Positions 34,352-46,137 of a stretch of DNA of 64,000 nt are shown here, piece by piece. The stretch comes from Oscarella lobularis (lineage: Eukaryota > Porifera > Homoscleromorpha > Homosclerophorida > Oscarellidae): assembly GCF_947507565.1 (NCBI RefSeq), contig NC_089185.1, positions 1 to 64,000 on the forward strand. Direction: 5' to 3'. Both the position numbers and the translations under genes were made by a program. Within the stretch, counting starts at the first letter, position 1, and every line of letters begins with the position of its first letter. The notes under the pieces are model-generated. The model saw nothing but the letters and a program-made list of their open reading frames with translations, was not told the origin of the DNA and did no database searches.

Positions 34352-37019
34352 GACTTACATGAAAGTCTTGTTTTTCGTTATCATGGCACCGTATTTTTTT
34401 CTCGATTTATACCTGTACGGCGCTTGGATGTACAGTCGAAAGAGAAGTCTTCGCTCCGGGAATCCCACCTATCAATTGGCTGTTATTGGGAATTTTTTCG
34501 GGGCCAATGTCGCGTCGCGTGTCGGGGAACGCGAAGTCTCGCTCATGCTTCTCGCCATTGGAACCGTTTTCTATTTACTCGTTTTTATTTCGATCTATCA
34601 GGCCATTTCACGAGACAACGTGCATCATTTGACAATTCCAAATTTGGTGGATTTTGACGAAGAAGAAGAAGAAGAAGAAACGGCGGCGAGCGGAAGCGAA
34701 TCGGAAAAGGAGGAGAGCGAGGAGAAGAAGAAAACGGAAGAGGACGTGGAAGTGACGGCGAAAAAGGAAGATGATGGTGATGGAGACGGAAATATGAGCG
34801 ACAAACATCATTCGCAGCTTATCGCCGTCCCAAATCAAGAACACCATCATCATCATCACAATCATCATCGTAATCCTCACCATGGACACCATGGACACCA
34901 TGGACATCATCATCACATTGAGCATGATCACCATGGAGATTCTCATAATCGAAGTCATCATCATCATCATCATCATCACGGAAGCCGGTATCACCACCGC
35001 GATCATCATAATCATTCACATCATCATCATCATCATCATCGCAAAAGTCGGTGTCATGGGTGCAATAATGACGTCGATTATTATTCAGAAACGGACACGG
35101 AGAGTAGCGATGAAAATCGTCATCATCATCGTCATCATCATCGTCATTCTTCTCGTCATCGGCGTGTTCGGCGTAGAGCTCGCGATTCGCATCACAAACG
35201 GAGAGGTAGTCGTTCTGACGTTCATAGCAAAGTAGAAACGACGGCGGAAACCGAAGAAAAAGAAGACGACGAAAAGCCAAGATTGTCTTTAGAACGAATC
35301 AAAGACGATTCGGAAAAGGCGCTCAGTGCACTCTTCAACGATGGCAATGTTGATCTCACAGCCGACGTTTTTCAAAGCGACGACGACGACGACCAATCAG
35401 CAAACGGCATTCTCAACCAACAGGCTCTTCCTGAGCGCTTTTTACAGACGTCTTCGAAAGACAATCACGAAAGCGGTGGTAGCAGAATCAAGCAATATAT
35501 CAAAAGCTTCAGCGTAGACGACTGCTATTTGTGCGAACGACAATACAGCTTACCACCGCCGCTACCGCCGCCACTAGAAACAGATTTTTGCATTGACTGC
35601 GAGAAGAATCTCAAGGAAGACGCAGCTACACCCGCCGCATCTCCAGCGACGAGCCCTAAGCAACGATCTCCGACGAAGACTTATCGACCGTCGAGCCTGG
35701 CTATCAATCAAGAAGTCAAAATTCCGACGTTTCGAGCGAACTTAAAGCCAGCGGTGAAACCGTCACCTAACTTGAAAAGACGCCCGCCTCCTCTCATGCT
35801 TCGCACGCAGAGTTGCGACGCACGTCTGCTCCTCTCTCGATCTGCCGCTCTTCTTTCGCCTGTCGCGACTCCGAGGTCTATAGCCACTAGTCAAGCAAAC
35901 AGCGGCGTTGGCGACGGCACCGCCATTCGAGTTCTTCTTCATTCGTCGCCTGTTTTCAGTCGTCGCGCTGCAGCCGCCGCCGCCGCCGCCACCACCAAGA
36001 TTTCGCCGTTAACTCCCGTTCTTGCGAGACGATCGAGAACGATGAGCACCAGTTCCGACGCATTGAACGCCGGAACAAAAACCCAAACGTCGACGACGAA
36101 TTTAGCTACAGATCGCAGCAGCGACGAAAAAGACGACAAGAAGCCGTCGGAGAAGGCGGAAGGCTTGGAACGACAACAATCAACTCTCGTCCTTTATCCG
36201 CCTCATCACGATCGAACCGAAGGAGAAAACGATGAAGATCACGACGGAAAATTTCCCAATCTTCATCCGTCTATGCATCCCGTTCTGTTCGTGTTTGTCG
36301 CACCGCCGGCTGCGGCGGCCCTCGCCTTGTCTCAGTATTACGGAAGGAACGGAATGGGGGCCGAGGTGAGCGATCTATCGAAAGCGTGCTTCTTCATTGC
36401 TCTTTTCCTATTTCTTTCCATCATTCGTCATTTGATGCTATTCGTTAAAGATACGCCGTATTCCCTCAGTTATTGGGCCTATACGTTTCCCATAGCCACT
36501 CTCGCTACCAGTGCAATTAACTACTCCAACTCTCTGTCAGACGTTCTAGCTGCACAATGGCTAGCATTTGGAATCGTCGCCATCGCCACCATTCTAATTC
36601 TAATCGTCGCCGGATTAACAATTTATCAAGTTGTGGCCGGTCGAGGCGTATTTCCCAATGACGACGTCGTTGGCGTGTGCATAAATACGCTCGCCAACGG
36701 CGGTGGCGGCGGAAGTAGCGGCGGGAGAAGTGATACAGCATCCGTTTATTCGTCCGTTTCTGGTAGCGAATTGGGTAACAGCTGCAGTGACTCAGATTCC
36801 ACTTTGATGGGCGAAGAAGGTCATAAAAAAGATCGCCAAGGCAACGACGCTTTACCGTCATTGAAAAAGCGGAGGAGAAGGAAGCGGAGAGAAAATAGTG
36901 CAGCTTCTGATCCTGCTCCTGTTCCTGCTGATACTGTGATTGAGATGGAACCACCGTTTCTGCAAGGAAACCATGGCAATATAGCTCTCAAGTTAGCTTT
37001 GTCAGAAACTTCGTTGTGA
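33561..37019 (+). CDS. SLAC1-type (TDT family) anion channel with His-rich insertion
   Basis: Three exons (33561-34151, 34203-34280, 34353-37019) encode 1,111 residues. The fold matches plant SLAC1/SLAH and bacterial TehA with ten membrane segments: VIFGVSLGLAAQAVMWKYL (TM1), a TM2 ending YSLKII, then EFLHPVRVNFFFAP (the family signature), MAPYFFLDLYLYGAWM, NPTYQLAVIGNFFGANVAS, a TM6 ending FISIYQAI, HPVLFVFVAPPAAAALAL (TM7), ALFLFLSIIRHL, LSYWAYTFPIATLA (TM9), and TM10 before VFPNDD. Plant SLAC1 conducts chloride and nitrate in guard cells; TehA is a bacterial homologue. Between TM6 and TM7 about 540 residues (~320-858) are inserted: an acidic tract, a poly-His stretch (~386-492), CxxC pairs, and Pro/Ser/Ala-rich sequence. 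Introns and animal neighbours show it is nuclear. Plasma-membrane anion transport is inferred from the family. A (TC)n tract of ~32 nt precedes exon 3. Confidence 0.9.
34842..35160 (+). repeat. Poly-histidine coding tract (CAT/CAC repeats)
   Basis: This stretch of the SLAC1-like gene encodes runs of up to eight histidines interspersed with Gly, Asn, Asp and Arg, built from CAT and CAC triplets. A GGACACCAT nonamer is repeated (~34882-34908). Mixed codon usage suggests older amplification than the pure GCC/GGC runs elsewhere. Confidence 0.9.
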
Positions 37020-37182
37020 CTCCCATTCAATTCGACAGGGTATTATTATGCATGGACTATTTTCCCACCACATTCTTATATTCATATATGTATATGTCTC
37101 ACGTGTGCAGCACTGGGAGTGTACGCATGCTCTCTTGGCTCCTCATGGAGGAAGTCTCTTTCTTGGTCGTTTCTTCGCTCGA

Positions 37183-40100
37183 ATGGCTGGCTTAATAAAG
37201 AAAAAACTGCTGAAAGAGCTCGCGAAGTGAGTCGTAAAGGTCTAAGGGGTCTCCTCGGCCTCCTTTCATTCATTCACGCGTCGCAGATTCGCGAAGAATC
37301 TCCAGCCGGAACAAATCGAGTTGAATACACTCAAAGGCGAAGGAGAACTGCGCGATCTCGCTCTAGACGAGACCCTATTGACATCGTTCCTCGAATTCCC
37401 TCTATGGCTCAAAATGACGAAATGCACGTGCAATAAAATTACGGCAAAAGTAAACCGAAAAAACCATTCGAAAAATCCCCTTTATCACATCCGTTGCAGA
37501 TTCACTGGACGCATCTCGGATCAAAACCCATATGGCTCGTAAAAACACGTCTCTTTGGATATCAATTTTAGGACTTTTCTCCCCTTTTTCTTCACAAGGG
37601 TCTAGATCGATTAGAAGTCTATGTAACCACGTGTGAAGATGACGTAGAACGCGTCAAAAGAAACACAAATAGCAAGTAAGAAAAATCCCCATAATCAAAA
37701 AAATTTCTTTATAATTTTTCAAGATCCGGGAAATACGGATTAAGTGATCGCGTCATCGACGGCCTTCACATCACAGTCAACTCGATTCTCGCGCACTTTT
37801 CCTCGCCAGGCTTCGTTGCAACATTCGACATATCCAACCTCGATGTGGCAAGCGTAACGCCCACGTGGACAATCCCAAATCGATTAGACAAAACTCGAAT
37901 TATCGACGAAAGCGACGACACAGTGACGACATTTAAAAAAATCGCGTGGCAAACGCTCCGACTCGAATTTTCATCCGACAAAGCGACGGATTTGGAATCG
38001 ATGACGAGTCCCTTAAGATTAATCACCAATCAGGGAAGTGTACACGTGACGATTCGTAAACGATTGTCCGATTGCGTTGTCAAGTGCGGTCGACTCAAAT
38101 TCATCTTGGATGATTATCTCTTATGGGTTCTCACTCATTCGCAAGTGCGAGAAGCCGTTCTCTTCGTCGAATCTCTGTTTAATATTATTGATCGAGTCGA
38201 AACGGCGGCGAAATTGAGCGAGACTCCACTTCCGCCCAGCGTGAAAAATCAAATGGATAAAGGAGGAAAGAGTTCCACCAATTCGCCGTCTGTATCAAGA
38301 GCAAAACGAAAGGAAACAACGACAAAGGATCCGTCCGCATCACAAGTACATAGATGCGGAATCTTTGAGGCATAATGCCTCAATTGATAGAGGCATTATG
38401 CATCTCAAAGACTTCGTAGTTTTTTTCAATAGAAGCATCAGGTCCCTTAGTTTGTTTCAATAGAGGTATCATATCCCCTGTAGTTTCACTTGACGAAATC
38501 TTTGGGGCATGAGACCTCAATTGACAGAGGCATTATGCATCAAAGACTTCCGTAGTTTCAGGCCCCTTAGTTTCTTTTTTTCCTAGCTAGCAAGTTGTCC
38601 TATAATTTTTTCCTAGACAATAAGTATATTCTAAAGATCCCTGTAGAAAAGAAGTTATTCTAAAAATCCCAGTTCCGCATGAGGCCCCGTAGTTTCTGTC
38701 TCAATTGACAGAATCTTTGTTGGGACAGATAATATATTTTTCATTTTCTCTTTTTAGCCCGAATGGAGTGTCCTCGAAACTTCCTATCATATCTGTCTTG
38801 CGAATGTTTCTCTGCAGCTCTATGACGACTCCAGACGGGGAAGAGCGAGCGACGAAAAGTGCGGCTCCATGCAATGCACTCTATCCGACTTCTTCGCCTC
38901 CTTTCATCCGCGACATCCCGTTCGAGAACCGCGAAGTGACGGCGCACGAGGATTCGTTCAAAATCGGCACATGGAAGAGCGAAAAGAATGGGCGACAACA
39001 ATTCTACGAAATCAACAACAACTCAAAGGTAATTTCAATTAGAATTCGATAATTCGGCGTCATTTTTCGCTGGGTTAGACGGCCAACAAGTGGGGCCAGT
39101 TCACGAGCGTTTTCGTTGGAGCGCCTTAGAAGAGCGATGTTTCATTTTCGGCTGTAGCAACGTCTCGTGTCAGTTCTTTCCCTCTTCCGCTTTGAAGGCG
39201 GCCCGAGAGCCCTTTCTCATCTCCAAAAAGCATCTATTTCCTGACAATCCACCCACGTTTCTCTTCAATTTCACCTCCTATCGCTACGCCGAAGACGTCC
39301 CGTTTAAAGGTTTGTTGTTAAACTTAAACACGCGCACACGACGAGTAGTTTCTTACCAGTTCCGTCGTCGAATGTCTTTCTGAGCGTCTGTCCCATTCAA
39401 TTCATTTTCGACCCTCACACTTGTCTGTGGACGATTGAATTCGTCAAGATGATCGCCGACACGATATCGGCAATGGATCTGAGCAAATCGCCGCCGTCAC
39501 CGCGTCGTAAACGAGCAAAACGACCGGCTGACGTCTATTTCAGCATTCTTTTACCAACAGTAAAATAATCAGTTGCTCTCTCACTCGCTTAGGTCATCTC
39601 TTTTATAGGTAATTCTACCTATAGTAGAAGGAGAAGGGTTAGAACTTCAGGGAGCAAAATTGACTATATCCAATTGTAGCAGCGACAATCGAAGTCGAGC
39701 CGTTCTCTCCGAATTTCTCCTCAAATCAAAAACGCTAAAAGACAGAGAACTGTTTAGGAGAGAACAGGAAAATTCTTTTCCAAACGAGAGCACGGATCTC
39801 CTTCCCTTACCCCTAATACAAGAAGAAGGTGAGACGACTTCACTCGCGTAAGATTTAGTGAAGTTTCTTTGCGTAGATGACGTCAAATCGGCTTGGCTTT
39901 GCGCAATTGATCAACTATGGGGTAGCTTCGTTTCTCAACGTACGACGACGACGGAAAGCCAATTCCTCGCCTCCGTGCCGCTCACAAGCTGGATCATTTT
40001 TCCAAAAAAATCCGACGATAGTCGAGTCGCCGATATTCACGTGGCAATCGAAGTCGGATCGACGGCTCTAATCCGGATCAATCACAACGAATTGATTGCC

Positions 40101-40752
40101 ACATTTCGACTACGCGACACACTCATTCAATTTCTTTCCGATTTTTCCGATATCTTGTCCAGCGGCGACGAAACGACGGAGAACGCGAAGCGACCCTTAA
40201 AAGTGTCGGCAGTCGGCACTTTAGAGGATCTTTTTCTCTTGCTCACTTTTCCGTCACTTAACGAAGGAAGAGACACTCTTTCTCCGCCGCCGGCGGCGGC
40301 GACGACGATTCGGACTAATTCCGAACAAGACGCCGTTTCGGCGGCGTCAGGGAGCATCGCTTCCGAACAAGACGCCGTTTCGCGTTCAAAATCCGTTCCT
40401 ATGACGTGCGAAGAGCGGCGATTGAACGATTCCGGATTCATCACAACCAGTCACGAATCGGCATCGAAAATCGAGCCCGTTATTGCGCTGTCGCCGCCTC
40501 CGCCGCCGTCGTCGTCAGATGCAATGTCACTATCTGCGAGTTCATCGTCTCTTCACAGCCATTCCGAGTCCCAGTTAAGTATCTCCGCTTCGATATCGCT
40601 CGACGAGACTCCTCCGCCGCCGCCGCCGCCGCCGCCCGAAAACGACGATTTCGACATCGTAACTGACGAAGAAATTCTCTCCCATCCCAATCCGACATCA
40701 GTTCTCACCGAATTCACTTCACTCGACGTCGCCCTGCGAACGACAACTGGCG

Positions 40753-40809
<57 letters not shown>

Positions 40810-41765
40810 AAACCGACTCGACTTGCGACGAGAAGAAATCGCCGCTCCCAAGTGAAAAATCGTCATCAATTGGTCCGGGATTGGCGACGGCGGAATGGCC
40901 CACCGTAGAAATCGGTCTTTTCAACGGGCTCTTTCATTTTCAGTTGAACGAGACGGGCGTCGCGTTCAAATTGACGACGAATGGATGCAGCGTCGACGAG
41001 ACGATTCTTACCGCCAAAGAGGCGAATGATCTCGAAAGAAAAAAGAAGAATCTAATCAAGGAAAAACGGCGAATCGAAACGATCGACGACGAAAAAATCG
41101 CGTTGCGATTTACGTCCGAAAAAAATCAATATTCAGAAGCGCGTATCACTGCGTCAAATTTAAAAATTGCCTTGAAATTGACGACGGCTCTTGCGCTGAA
41201 AGATTTCGCCAACGACGATTTGATTCCTTTTGGTGCGTCTTTACCAATTCATCTCACCATGGAAAACATCGAAATAGCGTTAACCAACGCTGAATCCGAT
41301 GCAGAACTCGAGGTAAAGTACAAAGAGGCCGGCTTGGAATTCGTTTCCAAGCCGCAGAAAATTCTCGTCGAGGGGCTGAGACTCTTCCGCGAGAAAGACG
41401 GCGTCATGCGATTGAGCCAGCACGTCTTAGAGTCGATGGGGCAAGGTAAGGAAAGCGCTAGTCAGACGACAGAAGATTGGACTCCCATAGCGGAGAAACG
41501 ACGAGGAAATTCAAGGTCAATTTCTAGTCAAACCGATGATAATAGTCTAACAGAATTGGAGCGGCAAAAGGAGTTGCTCGAAGAATCGCTTGAGCATATG
41601 TCGAGAGAAAATTTCTCTCTACACAAAGCGGTTGAGAATGGGCAAATGGGTAAGGCACTTCTTTTGGATACGATACGAGATTTGGAAGCAGAGAACAGTC
41701 AGATGAAATCTGAATTGGCTCGATTGCAATCGTTGGTAGTACCAAAAGGAAAAGAATCGAGCTAA
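37183..41765 (+). CDS. BLTP3: BLTP3 (UHRF1BP1/UHRF1BP1L, SHIP164) bridge-like lipid transfer protein
   Basis: About ten exons from the ATG at 37183. The chorein-type N-terminus reads MAGLIKKKLLKELAKFAKNL and IELNTLKGEGELRDLALDE across the first junction, then IHWTHLGSKPIWL. Further matches to human UHRF1BP1 are TSPLRLITNQGSVHVTIRKR and FILDDYLLWVLTHSQVREA (~38007-38160). The middle exons contain repeating-beta-groove sequence (PEWSVLETSYHICLAN, PFENREV-type frame differs). The last large exon (39878-41765) is rich in Ser, Pro and Ala runs, and ends in a coiled coil (LERQKELLEESLEHMSREN, LEAENSQMKSELARLQSL) like vertebrate UHRF1BP1L. The family bridges membranes and moves lipids in endosome-to-Golgi traffic. 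One intron (38347-38755) holds a repeat cluster. Confidence 0.9.
38359..38730. repeat. Palindrome-rich repeat cluster in a BLTP3 intron
   Basis: Unit A (38359-38458) contains the 15 nt palindrome gaggcataatgcctc (38367-38381) and pairs with gaggcattatg...ctcaaaga (38390-38412) as a larger hairpin. Unit B (38495-38577) is a diverged direct copy with ctttggggcatgagacctcaattgacagaggcattatgcat...ttccgtagtttcaggccccttag. A third fragment (~38671-38722) retains gcatgaggccccgtagtttc and caattgacagaatcttt. It is probably a decayed inverted-repeat element that duplicated locally. Confidence 0.75.
40751..40809 (+). repeat. Pure GCC triplet run (poly-Ala) in BLTP3
   Basis: About nineteen consecutive GCC codons encode poly-alanine in a disordered part of BLTP3. 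The codon purity marks it as a slippage-prone microsatellite. Confidence 0.95.
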
Positions 41766-41956
41766 CAAACGCATTTCTAATTCTTTGTTTGTTTTTTTAA
41801 GGGGAGAAACTTTTTATAAATTCCTTCACACGAAACCACGCATCATTTTATTCGATCAGGTACTTGGGTCGCCTAAATATCGATTTGTGTTTTAGCTACG
41901 AGACAAAGATAGTCAGCGTGACTTTAAGAGAACAAGAAACTGTCTGCCGTTGACTT

Positions 41957-43806
41957 TCAAACAGCGGTAGTCGACACAGAATCTCCTCGACTCTCTTTCT
42001 TTTCTTCGTCCACACTGGCAGCCTCCTCTTCGACGCTGCTTCTTTGCTTCTGCATTCGCCGTCGTCTCCGAGTCATAGCATTAGTTTTTTCACCAGAAAC
42101 GGCAGCTGCTCTGCTCCAACTACTCCCTTCCAATCCTAAAGTAGACAATAATTAAATTTCTCACTACAGTAGCGACTGTGAGAAATGACCTTTGAGCTCG
42201 TCAGCTCGACTTAGATGCAACAAATTGAACGTGTGCAAAACGCCAAAAAGAATGGCACTCGTTGCAGCCGTCCACGCAATAATTGCAAGCAAACCGACGA
42301 CATTCCACATAAGTTGCACGACAGAAGCTCGAGTCCAGTTATATAATAGACCCCTATTGAAATCGAAGAAACCCACGGCAATCACTCCCCAGATTCCAGC
42401 ACCAAGATGAACTAAAAAAGAAGAAGATTCCATAAATTAATTGATCAATTAATCAATGTTCTCTACCTGAGACCGATTCAACGGGATCGTCGATTTTCCA
42501 TTTGAGAATCACTTTGGTCCAACTGCGATGAGACAGACCGGCAACAATCCCAATAATAATTGCAGCGTAGGCGTGAACCGAATCAGCTCCAGCACATATA
42601 GCAACCTGTCTCAAAAAAATAAATATCTTTAGTCTATTTATTAAATCGGTCTTCTCACCAGACCGGCAAGGCATCCGTTAAGCGTAGCAACTAATAGTTG
42701 ACTGTCACGATTTGATTTCTGCTTGCGACTGATAACAGCGACGAAAATGAGCGACGTAATTGCTCCCGCGCTTCCCGCTAGGAGAGTATTAACCGATATT
42801 CGGCCCACAGTGATCGTATCCTGCGTTCTCGTCACGCTGCGATTTCGACCGGAAATAAAAAGCAGAAAACCGAAAAAGAGAATAAATCCGCCCAAAGCCG
42901 ACGTCTAAGACGGAAAATTGTCTATAATGCAGTTCATTGATTTGACTACGATACCGATGTCGTCTTTTCTTCTATAGGAACCGGCTGTCCCATGTCGTTA
43001 AAGCGCCCAATCCGAGCTCCAAGCACGATAGCGCCAAGAAAAGCGGCTGCTCCGCCTGTGACGTGAACCACGCCACTACCAGCAAAATCCTAAAAGAATT
43101 AATTAGACGTTGGGTTTCTGAAATTCCCTAACTCACAGCGTAGGTAACGGTCACGTTATCAACCTTGATTCCACTCGCTAGCCAGCCGTCTTCCGTCCAT
43201 GCCCAGTGAGCCACAACAGGATGAATGAGTCCTGAAGCAGAAGCACACTGCAAATCAAATTAGAACATGGGGGGAAAGTTGCACCTGCAATAAAGAAGCT
43301 CAGCACAAGGTAACTAACGAGTTTGGCGCGTTCGGCGAGCGCTCCCGTCGCGATTGTGCTCGTCGTCGCCGCGAAAACGAAATTCGATAACCAGAGCACG
43401 TAATTATTTTGACCCAAATTGATGAGGAAAAAATAGCGATCACCAATAAAGGGATTGGTGCCGCCGTAACCGAACGCGAAGCCGGTCGCCCAAAAGGCGA
43501 GATTTCCCACGCAGAGAACGAGAAAGTTTTTAAATAGGACAGGCTTTTCTTTCCCCGCGCGAACGGCACCCGATTCGAGAAAGGCAAAGCCGGCTTGCAT
43601 GACTATATGGAAAACAATGAATGCATGCATATGGGCGCCTCCCTGCATATGGCCCTTCCCCCCTCACAGAAAATCAACGACGATACGACAATGAGAAGAC
43701 CCTGAGAGATATTCGTTGTCGTCGTTTCGGCCCTTTGGCTCAGTTCTTCGACGAGCTGGGCGAGTTGCGTTGTCGTCACTATCGTAGGGACTGTCGTACT
43801 GTTCAT
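41957..43806 (-). CDS. AMT: Ammonium transporter, AMT type (copy 1)
   Basis: Multi-exon minus-strand gene starting at the ATG at 43806 ([15 protein letters not shown]). The first junction gives [17 protein letters not shown]. Amt signatures follow: [55 protein letters not shown] with the first pore histidine, [10 protein letters not shown], and [19 protein letters not shown] with the second pore histidine. About eleven membrane segments are expected, typical of the family. The cytosolic C-terminus is basic then acidic, ending DSVSTTAV. Amt proteins move ammonium across the plasma membrane, recruiting NH4+ at an external site and passing it along the twin-His pore. The neighbour at 44056-45962 is a tandem paralogue with the same first-intron position. 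An animal-type Amt is clear; substrate gating cannot be judged. Confidence 0.93.
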
Positions 43807-44055
43807 TGGGCGAAAGTCAGTCAAGCACTAGAACATTTGGCTTTGGCAAATTGCCCCTCACGCACTATAACGATCAACGGGCACTATGCGCGCGCGAAAG
43901 ACGAACGAACAATATGCTACTAATGCAATCAAGTTCCTTTCCTTCTCACGCCAGCAACTACAACAATTAAGAAGGCCTAATGAATCTTTCTGATCCTATA
44001 ATACGCATACGAGGTGGCTAATGAGGCTAAAGTACTGCAGAGACACACGCGCAGT

Positions 44056-45962
44056 TTAGACGGTGGTTGCATCTTGACCCTTATCTTCGCCGTCAAAAAC
44101 ATCCTGGTTCTCGTTTTCACCATCCGGATTCGATATTGTCGTTGCCGTTGTACTGAGCCTAATTCGTCTGTTTAGACGTCTGATAATAGGAATATCACTG
44201 AAGCTTATTCTGGATTTCTTTCCGGTGGTACCTATAGCGGAAAAGTTACTAAACGATAGCCTATTAATTCGGTGAGTGTAAGAACTAACCACCGAGTTCA
44301 TCTTCGGAGCTAAGCCGCAACAAATTGAAAGCGTGCATGATGCCAAAGAGTAGAGCGCTCATCGCTGCCGTCCATGCAAATATTGCTACGACGGCTAGAA
44401 CGTTCCACATGAGAAAAACAATAGACACTCGCGTCCATTTGTACAATAATCCGTGCTCAGTAGAAAATAATCCTTCTGCAATCACGCCCCAAATCCCCGC
44501 ACCGAGGTGCACTAGAAAACAAACCCCTCAGGCTAAAACTAATGACGACAATGTTTTGTACCTGAAATGGATTCAACTGGGTCGTCGATACCCCATCGTA
44601 GAATGAGTTTCGACCAACCGATGTAAGACAGACCGGCAACAATACCAATAATAAAGGCTATGTACGAATGAACGGTTCGAGCTCCCGCACATATGGCTAC
44701 CTAGACACACTTTTACTTAGAGTTAGGTAACGCTCATTTGAAGCTCTTACCAAGCCAGCTAGGCCTCCGTTGAGTGTTGTCAGGAGTTGAGAACGACCGA
44801 TAGTGGAACTCGACTTTCTCGCATTGAGGATGCTGAAGAGGATAAGAGAAGTGAGTGCTGCTCCACTTGAGGCAACGAGTGTATTGACTTGGGCTCGCCC
44901 AAACGCGAGTTCCACGTCGACGTAGAAAGCGTTGTGGTCTCGACGACAAAGGAAAAGGAGAAAACCCAAGAAGAGAATAAATCCTCCCAAAGCAGACATC
45001 TAAACATCATCTATAGTTAGCACTAAATCTTAATTGATTGATTAATTAATTAATTAATTTACGGCAGCATTTTTTAGTTTGAGTGGGATCGGCTTCCCAC
45101 TTTCGTCAAATCGGCCAAGTCTTGGACCCAATATAGCGGCGCCAAGAAAAGCAACAGTTCCGCCTGTAACGTGAACGACTCCACTACCAGCGAAATCCTA
45201 AACAATAACGCACTCTTGTATGAGCCGCGTCCCGGCCCTCCCAGCCACCACCCGGGCCCCGCCGAGCGCGCGGCATCGTACAGTGTATGTAATAGTCGTA
45301 TTATCGACGTCGATTCCTCTGTGTAGCCAGCCGCCTTCTTTCCACGCCCAGTGCGTTACCACAGGATGAATGAAGCCTATGTACACTTGCGTAAATGCGC
45401 ATACCAATGCGAAGGAAGCGAACCTGCGACAAAAAAGCTGAGAAGAAGGTAACTGACGAGCTTGGCTCTCTCGGCCATCGCTCCCGTCGCCACCGTACTC
45501 GTTGTAGCGGCATATACAAAACTCGATAGCCAATCGGAATAGTGAATTCCCTCGGCGTTTCCAAAGCCACTCAAGAAGAAGAAGGTCGTTCCGATGAAAG
45601 AATTGCCATCGCCGTAGCCCAAAGCATAACCGATTGCCCAGAAGGAGAGCGTACTGACGCAGAGAACGAGAAAATTCTTGAATAGGATTGGCTTCTCTTT
45701 TCCTGGTCGAACGGCGCCCGTTTCAAGAAACGCAAATCCGGCTTGCATGACTGCAGTGGACAATGGCTATCATATAAAGGCCGCGGGGGCAGTTCATAGA
45801 GTCGCTCTCACAAAAGATCAACGAGGAAATGATGACGGTGAGACCGTCTGAAGCCGAGTGGTTAGACTGGTCGAGTCTCTGCTCCACGCTACGAAGAGAT
45901 GAAGCGAGTTGGGCTATCTGAGCTGCCATTTCGTCGCCCGACGGCGGATTCGTGTTGTTCAT
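44056..45962 (-). CDS. AMT: Ammonium transporter, AMT type (copy 2)
   Basis: Tandem paralogue of the adjacent AMT, with the ATG at 45962 ([15 protein letters not shown]). The same first junction gives [17 protein letters not shown]. Signatures include [73 protein letters not shown] (first pore His), [15 protein letters not shown] and [19 protein letters not shown] (second pore His). The C-terminal tail differs from copy 1 ([18 protein letters not shown], then acidic). Copy 1 has a different, RRRRRMQKQ-type tail. Divergent tails with conserved cores suggest different regulation rather than different chemistry. The 175 bp to parkin is a shared divergent promoter. Confidence 0.93.
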
Positions 45963-46137
45963 ATCGCGGTCAGAAGAAGACTGTGAGGCTGGAATCTAAT
46001 CATAATATTATTATTGCTACATATGTTGGCGGGCTAAAATCAACGCGCGCGAGACGACGTCACAGTTAGCGCACTAAGAAATCGCAGCTACACGTGTACG
46101 AGCACGTTGTCGCGAGAAGAGTCCTCAAGCGGGCGCT
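45963..46137. promoter_or_regulatory. Divergent promoter, AMT copy 2 / parkin
   Basis: 175 bp separate the start codons of the minus-strand AMT (45962) and parkin (46138). The sequence is AT-rich next to AMT and GC-rich, with gacgacgtcac and acgtgtacg motifs, next to parkin. Confidence 0.5.

Noticed and set aside
34608-35015. Minus-strand Met/Val/Ile-rich frame
   Set aside because: It is antisense of the CAT/CAC histidine tract of the SLAC1-like gene.
33561-37019. Bacterial contamination as source of the SLAC1-like gene
   Set aside because: Two spliceosomal introns, triplet-repeat tracts like those of neighbours, and animal genes directly on both sides.
37048-37182. N-terminal extension of BLTP3
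   Set aside because: The family starts at MAGLIKK; the upstream part is not conserved and has 5' UTR character.
43807-43824. Earlier start of AMT copy 1
   Set aside because: The codon at 43824 is TTG; the ATG at 43806 matches the start of the paralogue better.
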